Of a DNA stretch of 10,246 nucleotides, positions 5,613 through 10,246 are shown one piece after another. Under the pieces are notes generated by a model. It made no database searches. It was not told the origin of the DNA and saw only the letters and a list, made by a program, of their open reading frames with translations. This stretch comes from Alphaproteobacteria bacterium (GTDB lineage: Bacteria > Pseudomonadota > Alphaproteobacteria > Rickettsiales > UBA3002), in the NCBI GenBank assembly GCA_021732545.1, contig JAKFUW010000057.1, forward strand, positions 1 through 10,246, given 5' to 3'. Each line of letters starts with the position of its first letter. Position 1 is the first letter of the stretch. The position numbers were made by a program, and so were the translations under genes.

Positions 5613-6737
5613 TCATTTGACCTTCCAACTCTCCACATAACCCGCCCATTCTACCGCGCTCATCGCATCGCTTGCGTCCACGCCATCGCGGGTGTCTATC
5701 ATCACCGCCACTTCTTGCGTGGCGGTTTTAGCATGCGCCAGCCCCGCTTGCAGCGCCTTGGGGTGCGGCCCATGCGGAAAGCCGCACGGGTGCCACGTCA
5801 CCATGCCGGGGTGAATATTATCGCGGCTGAAAAATTCTCCCGCGTGATAAAAAATAATCTCATCATAGTCGTTATTGGAATGATAAAAAGGAACTTTCAA
5901 TGCACCTGCATCCGATTCAATCGGGCGCGGCACAAAGGTGCACACCACAAAGCGATTCGCCAAAAAAGTCGTGTGAGCCGAAGGCGGCAAATGATAACGG
6001 TGGCTCATCAGCGGGCGGATATCGCGCCAGTTGATTTTCACGGGCAGATTATCACCATGCCAACCCACCGCATCGAGCGGGTTATACGGGTAGGTCACGG
6101 TCGATAACCGATCGTGACGCTTGATGACCACGCGCCAATCGCCATCTTTTTGCTGCGCGCGGTAAGCCTCATCGAGCGCGGGAACCACCAGCATTGCCGC
6201 ATCAAAAATCGCATGCGGTCCTGCCACGCCTTTATCGGGCAGTTTATAGCTATCGTTCGTTGCTTCAATCAGCAGCATGGCCGTGGGCGCTGCACATTCC
6301 AGGCGCCAACGCGTGCCACGCGGCAGCATCATATAATCGCCTTCAGTAAAATTCAGATGTCCGAAATCACAAAACAGGCTGCCCGACCCTGCGTGAATGA
6401 ACAACAAATCATCGCCGTCAGCGTTCGCCACCAGATGATCCATAGCGCCTTGTGTTCTCCAATAACGAAACTTCATCGCAGGGTTGGTGACAACAGGCGT
6501 GGCATTCCATGGTGAGTTTTCTGCAGCATTTAGTTTGGTTAAATCATAAGCACGCGGGCGATGCTCGCCTTGCCAATCGCTCCAGCCTGTTGGCGGATTG
6601 GCGTGATATAAATGGGTGGCGGGACCAAAGAATCCTTCCTTGCCAAATTCGCGCTCATAGGTGCCCTCAGGCAAGTCGCAATGGGCTTGGCGCGAATGGG
6701 TACCAGCAGAGCGGGGGAAGGTGATATGGTGCTTCAT
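5613..6737 (-). CDS. hmgA: Homogentisate 1,2-dioxygenase
   Basis: The 374-residue cupin-type enzyme opens the ring of homogentisate with O2 to give maleylacetoacetate. The N-terminus KHHITFPRSAGTHSRQAHCD and the segment GTYEREFGKEGFFGPATHLYH are typical of the family. The Fe(II) ligands are visible as His286 in FYHSN, Glu293 in DYDEIIFY and His322 in GFPHGPHP. The protein is shorter than the animal enzyme (about 445), as in the compact bacterial branch. The start was set at 6737 because TGGAGA lies at the right distance upstream and family members begin with a similar MKH. An in-frame ATG at 6776 would add 13 residues encoded by tandem repeats and is rejected. The hydroxyphenylpyruvate dioxygenase gene ends 94 bases upstream and fumarylacetoacetase follows 138 bases downstream. 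Confidence 0.93.
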   Translation of the reverse strand: MKHHITFPRSAGTHSRQAHCDLPEGTYEREFGKEGFFGPATHLYHANPPTGWSDWQGEHRPRAYDLTKLNAAENSPWNATPVVTNPAMKFRYWRTQGAMDHLVANADGDDLLFIHAGSGSLFCDFGHLNFTEGDYMMLPRGTRWRLECAAPTAMLLIEATNDSYKLPDKGVAGPHAIFDAAMLVVPALDEAYRAQQKDGDWRVVIKRHDRLSTVTYPYNPLDAVGWHGDNLPVKINWRDIRPLMSHRYHLPPSAHTTFLANRFVVCTFVPRPIESDAGALKVPFYHSNNDYDEIIFYHAGEFFSRDNIHPGMVTWHPCGFPHGPHPKALQAGLAHAKTATQEVAVMIDTRDGVDASDAMSAVEWAGYVESWKVK

Positions 6738-6744
6738 GCAATAG

Positions 6745-6750
6745 TCTCCA
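6745..6750 (-). promoter_or_regulatory. Ribosome binding site of the homogentisate dioxygenase gene
   Basis: On the minus strand TGGAGA lies about seven bases before the ATG at 6737. It supports that start over the ATG at 6776 within the repeats. Confidence 0.65.
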
Positions 6751-6832
6751 GTTGCGAGTTGCGAGGCATGGGGCATGGGGCATCACAACACCCACTCAAA
6801 AATTGGTAACTGGTAACTGGCAACTGGCAACT
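6751..6832. repeat. Three heptanucleotide tandem repeats in one gap
   Basis: The gap between the hydroxyphenylpyruvate and homogentisate dioxygenase genes holds GTTGCGA x2 (6751-6764), GGCATGG x2.7 (6765-6783) and GGYAACT x4 (6805-6832; two units GGTAACT, then two GGCAACT). All have a seven-base period but different sequences. The first and last tracts are near-complementary (12 of 14 bases), so the gap could also fold into a hairpin. The stop codon of the upstream gene shares one base with the last tract. Confidence 0.85.
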
Positions 6833-7914
6833 CATAACACCCCTCGCCGTATCTGATCTTCTTCGATCGATTCAAACAATGCTTTGAAGTTTCCTTCGCC
6901 AAAGCCTTCATCGCCTTTGCGTTGAATGATCTCGAAAAAGATCGGGCCAATGACGGTTGCGGTAAAAATCTGCAACAAAATACCGCCATCATGCGCACCC
7001 GCTTTTGAATCGGGTGCACCATCCACCAAGATACCATTTTTCTGCAAACGCGGCAGATCTTCGCGGTGATGCGGCACGCGCTTGGCAAGATTATCATAAT
7101 AAGTTGCAGGGGGCGCATCCATAAAGCGCAAGGATTTAGATTTGAGTGCTTCGACCGTGGTGTAAATATCCTCAGCAGATAAGGCGATATGCTGAATCCC
7201 CTCGCCGCGATATTCGCGCAGATATTCTTCAATCTGCGATTTATCATCCGATGATTCATTGATGGGGATACGGATTTTTCCGCACGGGCTGGTCATCGCT
7301 TTGGATTTGAGACCGGTGAGTTTTCCTTCAATATCAAAATAGCGAATCTCGCGGAAATTAAATACCCGCTCATAAAATCCCGCCCATTCATCCATATTGC
7401 CGCGATAGACATTATGCGTCAAATGATCGATCACATTTAAGCCTACACCTTTGGGGTGTTGATCCACGCCTGCAATCGGCACAAAATCGATGTCGTAAAT
7501 CGAGCCACTCGCGCCATAACGATCCACCAGATAGAGCATACTGCCGCCAATGCCACGGATCGCAGGAATATTCAGCTCCATCGGCCCCACATTGGCTTCC
7601 ACAATTTCAGCACCTTTAGCGCGTGCATGGGCAAGTGCTGCGCCCACATCTTTCACCCGAAACGCCATGGCGTTGGCAGAAGGACCATGCGCGTTGAAAA
7701 AACTTTCTGCCTGAGATTGAGGCTCTGCATTCAAAATAAAATTAATGTCACCTTGGCGATAAAGCGTGACGTTTTTGCGGCGATGTTTGGCAATGGCAGC
7801 AAATCCCAGATGCAAAAAGAGCGTTTCGAGTTCCTCAGAGTTAGCATGGGTATATTCGACAAATTCAAATCCGTCGGTGCCCATCGGGTTGAAAACAGTG
7901 TGTGGTGCAGACAT
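6832..7914 (-). CDS. hpd: 4-hydroxyphenylpyruvate dioxygenase
   Basis: The 360-residue Fe(II) enzyme converts 4-hydroxyphenylpyruvate and O2 to homogentisate and CO2 in the cytoplasm. It has two vicinal-oxygen-chelate domains, the C-terminal one carrying the facial triad: His164 in DHLTHNVYRG, His242 in GIQHIAL and Glu328 in IGPIFFEIIQRKG. FEFVEYTH near residue 17, the HPPD C-terminal segment GFGEGNFKALFESIE and the length (about 357 is usual) all fit. The ATG at 7912-7914 is preceded by AAGGGAGA, a strong ribosome binding site. The 13 bases ending at the ATG match those before the fumarylacetoacetase gene. It follows the phenylalanine hydroxylase gene by 74 bases and feeds homogentisate to the next gene. 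The product of a tyrosine aminotransferase is needed as substrate, and that gene is not in the window. Confidence 0.96.
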   Translation of the reverse strand: MSAPHTVFNPMGTDGFEFVEYTHANSEELETLFLHLGFAAIAKHRRKNVTLYRQGDINFILNAEPQSQAESFFNAHGPSANAMAFRVKDVGAALAHARAKGAEIVEANVGPMELNIPAIRGIGGSMLYLVDRYGASGSIYDIDFVPIAGVDQHPKGVGLNVIDHLTHNVYRGNMDEWAGFYERVFNFREIRYFDIEGKLTGLKSKAMTSPCGKIRIPINESSDDKSQIEEYLREYRGEGIQHIALSAEDIYTTVEALKSKSLRFMDAPPATYYDNLAKRVPHHREDLPRLQKNGILVDGAPDSKAGAHDGGILLQIFTATVIGPIFFEIIQRKGDEGFGEGNFKALFESIEEDQIRRGVL

Positions 7915-7988
7915 AGATTCTCCCTTACCATTCCCTATTGGTTTGAGTGCAAATAACTGTGAAAGTCAAGGCTTGTGGCACTGCAGCA

Positions 7989-8897
7989 TTAGCGCTTCAA
8001 AACATAGTCGCGCGTGCCGCGATGCAGCATCGCGTCACCTGGCGCTATGTCCCACGGTTTAAGTAGTGGGCTGTTTTTGATTTCATCATAGATCGGTAAA
8101 AAATCCTGCTCCGCTGTTTGAGCGAATAAATCCTCAAATGAATCGATGACAAAATAGCTTTCTTGAAAATCATCAATCCGATAATCGGTTTTCATAATCC
8201 GCCGCAAATCAAAGCCGATGCGGTTAGGGCTTTGGCTTTCCAACGCAAACACCGATTCGGTTTTAGACGATACAATGCCCGCGCCATAAATCCGCAGGCC
8301 TTCTTTGTTGCGGATCAAACCAAACTCAACCGTGTACCAATAAAGCCGTGATATTTCACTGAGCGTTCCTGCTTTAAGTGCCTTTAGCCCGCCCTTGCCA
8401 TACGCCTCCATATAGCCTGCAAACACAGGGTTCAGCAGCAATGGAACATGGCCTTGAAAATCATGAAATAAATCCGGTTCCTGAATGTAATCGAGTGTGG
8501 CACGCGGGCGAATCCAGTGCGTCACGGGAAAGCGCTTATTGGCCAGATGGGTGAAAAAATGGGTGTTGGGAATCAACCCCGGCACGGCCACAATCTGCCA
8601 GCCGGTGGCGCGCATCAACCTATCGGAATAATCATCAAAATGTGGGATGTGGCTCTGCGATAAATCCATGCTGGCATACGCATCAAAATATTCATCGCAT
8701 GCGCGGCCTGGCAAAATGGCAAGCTGGCGCTGCATCAGATCGCGCCACACCGCGTGGTCTTCATCGGTATAATGCGCGTAACCCTGATCAATCGTGAAAT
8801 CGGCGCGCATATCCGGATAATCGGGATAGGCAAACTCAGTCGACTGCCCATAAGGATCAGGCGCGGTGAGAATGGATGATATGTCAGAATCGCTCAT
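7989..8897 (-). CDS. phhA: Phenylalanine 4-hydroxylase, monomeric bacterial type
   Basis: The 302-residue tetrahydropterin- and Fe(II)-dependent enzyme hydroxylates phenylalanine to tyrosine. Only the catalytic domain is present, with no regulatory ACT or tetramerisation domain, as usual in bacteria. The iron ligands are His145 and His150 in EPDLFHDFQGHVPLL and Glu191 in YWYTVEFGLI. VTHWIRPRATLDYIQEPD just upstream is the family's signature stretch. The ATG at 8895-8897 has only a weak ribosome binding site, but the next ATG (residue 30) would shorten the typical N-terminal segment. The symporter gene ends 51 bases upstream. A pterin-4a-carbinolamine dehydratase gene, often beside it in other bacteria, is absent here. 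It supplies tyrosine for the following genes. Confidence 0.95.
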   Translation of the reverse strand: MSDSDISSILTAPDPYGQSTEFAYPDYPDMRADFTIDQGYAHYTDEDHAVWRDLMQRQLAILPGRACDEYFDAYASMDLSQSHIPHFDDYSDRLMRATGWQIVAVPGLIPNTHFFTHLANKRFPVTHWIRPRATLDYIQEPDLFHDFQGHVPLLLNPVFAGYMEAYGKGGLKALKAGTLSEISRLYWYTVEFGLIRNKEGLRIYGAGIVSSKTESVFALESQSPNRIGFDLRRIMKTDYRIDDFQESYFVIDSFEDLFAQTAEQDFLPIYDEIKNSPLLKPWDIAPGDAMLHRGTRDYVLKR

Positions 8898-8948
8898 GCC
8901 ATAAAGCTAGCACAAAACATGATCAATAGCATGCTGCAGCGCAACAGA

Positions 8949-10193
8949 TCAATCGAGCTTGGCGTGATAGGCCTCTTGGTCTAATGTGCCTTCTACGCGG
9001 TCAATAATCAGCGTGATTGCGGAATCTCCGGTGATATTCACGGTGGTACGGAACATATCCAAAATGCGATCAATGCCAAGAATCAAGGCAATGCCTTCCA
9101 TCGGAATGCCGACCGAAGTGAGCACCATGCCCATGAACAAAATCGAGCCGCTGGGGATGCCCGCCGCACCGATGGAGCCCAGCGTGCAGGTGACCACCAG
9201 CGTCAGGTAATCTTGCCATTGCAAATCAATGCCATACATTTGTGCAAAAAACGTCGCGCAAATGCCTAAATAAATTGCGGTACCATCCATATTGATGGAT
9301 GCACCCAGCGGCATCATAAAGTTGCTGGTGCTTTGCGACACACCCATTTTGTCTTGCAATTCACGCATCGCAGTGGTCAGCGTGGCTTTGCTGGAGCTGG
9401 TTGAAAACGCCATCAATTGCGTGGGCATCATTTTGATATAAAAAGGCAGCGGTGATATCCGACCAAACACTTTAATAAGCACGCCAAACAATATCATTTG
9501 AATACCACACGCGCCAATCACCAGCACCATCAGCTCCAGTAATCCGACAATCATCTGAGATCCTGTGGTGCCGACCATCGCGGCCATAAAACCAAACACC
9601 GCCAGCGGAGAAAGCTTGATAATCCACTCAATCATTTTGAAGGCGATGTGCGCAAGTTCCTGATTGAGTTCTTTGACTTTTTGGGTAGAACCACGAATAT
9701 TGTTGATGACGATACCCGTAAAAATCGCGAAAATTACGATCTGTAAATAATGATCTCCTGATAGCGCATGGACAATATTGGTAGGGATCAGCGCCATAAA
9801 AAATTCACTAAGGTTTGGTACAGTAATATCTTGTGATAGCGCCTGTGTCGGCGGGGTTATGTCATCGCCCGGGCGAAAAACAGCACCCGTTGCCAGCCCC
9901 AGCATCACCGCAAACAGCGCGGTTGAAAGATAAGCAAACACGCCGCGAAAAGCCATACCTTTAAAATGATGGGTTTCGGTCAGGCTGGTGATTCCGGCGA
10001 TCAGCGCAAAGAAAATCAGCGGCGCAACCATCATTTTAATCAGCTTGATAAACACCGTGCCCAGCACTTTAAAAATCTCGGCATCGGCACCCAGCGCATA
10101 GCCCGTTGCCACCCCCAACGCAATCGCCAACACAATCTGCTGCCAGAGCTTCAATCCAAATATGGTTGATTCGGTATGTGCGTGTGCGGCCAT
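8949..10193 (-). CDS. Dicarboxylate/amino acid:cation symporter, glutamate/aspartate type
   Basis: The 414-residue inner-membrane protein belongs to the DAACS family (GltP/GltPh-like), with alternating hydrophobic helices and two re-entrant hairpins. Hallmarks are FSTSSSKATL (263-272, hairpin 1), GASINMDGTAIY (297-308, the NMDGT motif) and DRILDMFRTTVNITGDS (375-391). In the last, Asp379 and Arg382 match the GltPh residues Asp394 and Arg397, which bind the substrate amino group and acidic side chain. Asn386 matches the cation-site Asn401. This favours glutamate or aspartate over simple C4-dicarboxylates, and the arginine argues against aromatic amino acids. Start 10193 is chosen because AAGGAGA lies seven bases upstream and a short polar N-terminus precedes the first helix. 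A longer in-frame start at 10241 lacks this support. It is the first gene of the leftward cluster visible here. Confidence 0.92.
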   Translation of the reverse strand: MAAHAHTESTIFGLKLWQQIVLAIALGVATGYALGADAEIFKVLGTVFIKLIKMMVAPLIFFALIAGITSLTETHHFKGMAFRGVFAYLSTALFAVMLGLATGAVFRPGDDITPPTQALSQDITVPNLSEFFMALIPTNIVHALSGDHYLQIVIFAIFTGIVINNIRGSTQKVKELNQELAHIAFKMIEWIIKLSPLAVFGFMAAMVGTTGSQMIVGLLELMVLVIGACGIQMILFGVLIKVFGRISPLPFYIKMMPTQLMAFSTSSSKATLTTAMRELQDKMGVSQSTSNFMMPLGASINMDGTAIYLGICATFFAQMYGIDLQWQDYLTLVVTCTLGSIGAAGIPSGSILFMGMVLTSVGIPMEGIALILGIDRILDMFRTTVNITGDSAITLIIDRVEGTLDQEAYHAKLD

Positions 10194-10200
10194 GTGAATG

Positions 10201-10207
10201 TCTCCTT
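10201..10207 (-). promoter_or_regulatory. Ribosome binding site of the symporter gene
   Basis: On the minus strand AAGGAGA lies seven bases before the ATG at 10193 and fixes this start over the upstream in-frame candidate. Confidence 0.8.
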
Positions 10208-10246
10208 GTGAAGGGATTGGTTTGCCATCTTGATGCAGCAATGAAC

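Noticed and set aside
6738..6776. Longer start for homogentisate dioxygenase
   Set aside because: The extra 13 residues would be partly encoded by tandem repeats, are not typical of the family, and a ribosome binding site precedes 6737.

Overview
The window looks like part of a free-living, aerobic proteobacterial chromosome, most likely an alphaproteobacterium. This is inferred from the protein families and from a palindromic intergenic element of the GTCATCCCGGC...GCCGGGAT type that is common in that class; no rRNA or other decisive marker is present. Coding density is high. No tRNA, rRNA, CRISPR array, transposase or phage gene was seen.

Layout: (1) Positions 1-376, minus strand: the N-terminal third of a mannose-1-phosphate guanylyltransferase, cut by the window edge. 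(2) Positions 377-613: a divergent, AT-rich intergenic region with a perfect extended -10 promoter facing right, followed by two strong hairpins, the second ending one base before a GGAGG ribosome binding site. (3) Positions 614-1898, plus strand: a compact three-gene unit made of a small secreted helical-repeat protein, an ECF sigma factor and a single-pass membrane protein overlapping the sigma gene. This composition resembles Cnr-type envelope or metal-stress sensing systems. (4) Positions 1868-2245, minus strand: a small secreted proline- and cysteine-containing protein of unknown function, overlapping the membrane gene tail to tail. (5) Positions 2349-10193, minus strand: seven co-oriented genes dominated by aromatic amino acid catabolism, read right to left: a glutamate/aspartate-type symporter, phenylalanine 4-hydroxylase, 4-hydroxyphenylpyruvate dioxygenase, homogentisate 1,2-dioxygenase, fumarylacetoacetase, a tryptophanase/tyrosine phenol-lyase family enzyme and maleylacetoacetate isomerase.

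The catabolic genes encode nearly the whole homogentisate route: phenylalanine to tyrosine, then (through an aminotransferase not in the window) 4-hydroxyphenylpyruvate, homogentisate, maleylacetoacetate, fumarylacetoacetate, and finally fumarate plus acetoacetate. No tyrosine aminotransferase, pterin-4a-carbinolamine dehydratase or pathway regulator is present here. The beta-eliminating lyase is the odd member. Its specificity positions look like tryptophanase rather than tyrosine phenol-lyase, and it is bracketed by palindromic elements on both sides.

The most interesting non-coding structure is the hairpin leader of the sigma-factor operon, together with the repeat elements in four successive gaps of the catabolic cluster, including three unrelated heptanucleotide tandem repeats packed into one 94-bp gap. 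Nothing in the window is clearly an undescribed system. The sigma-factor module with its structured leader is the best candidate for new biology.
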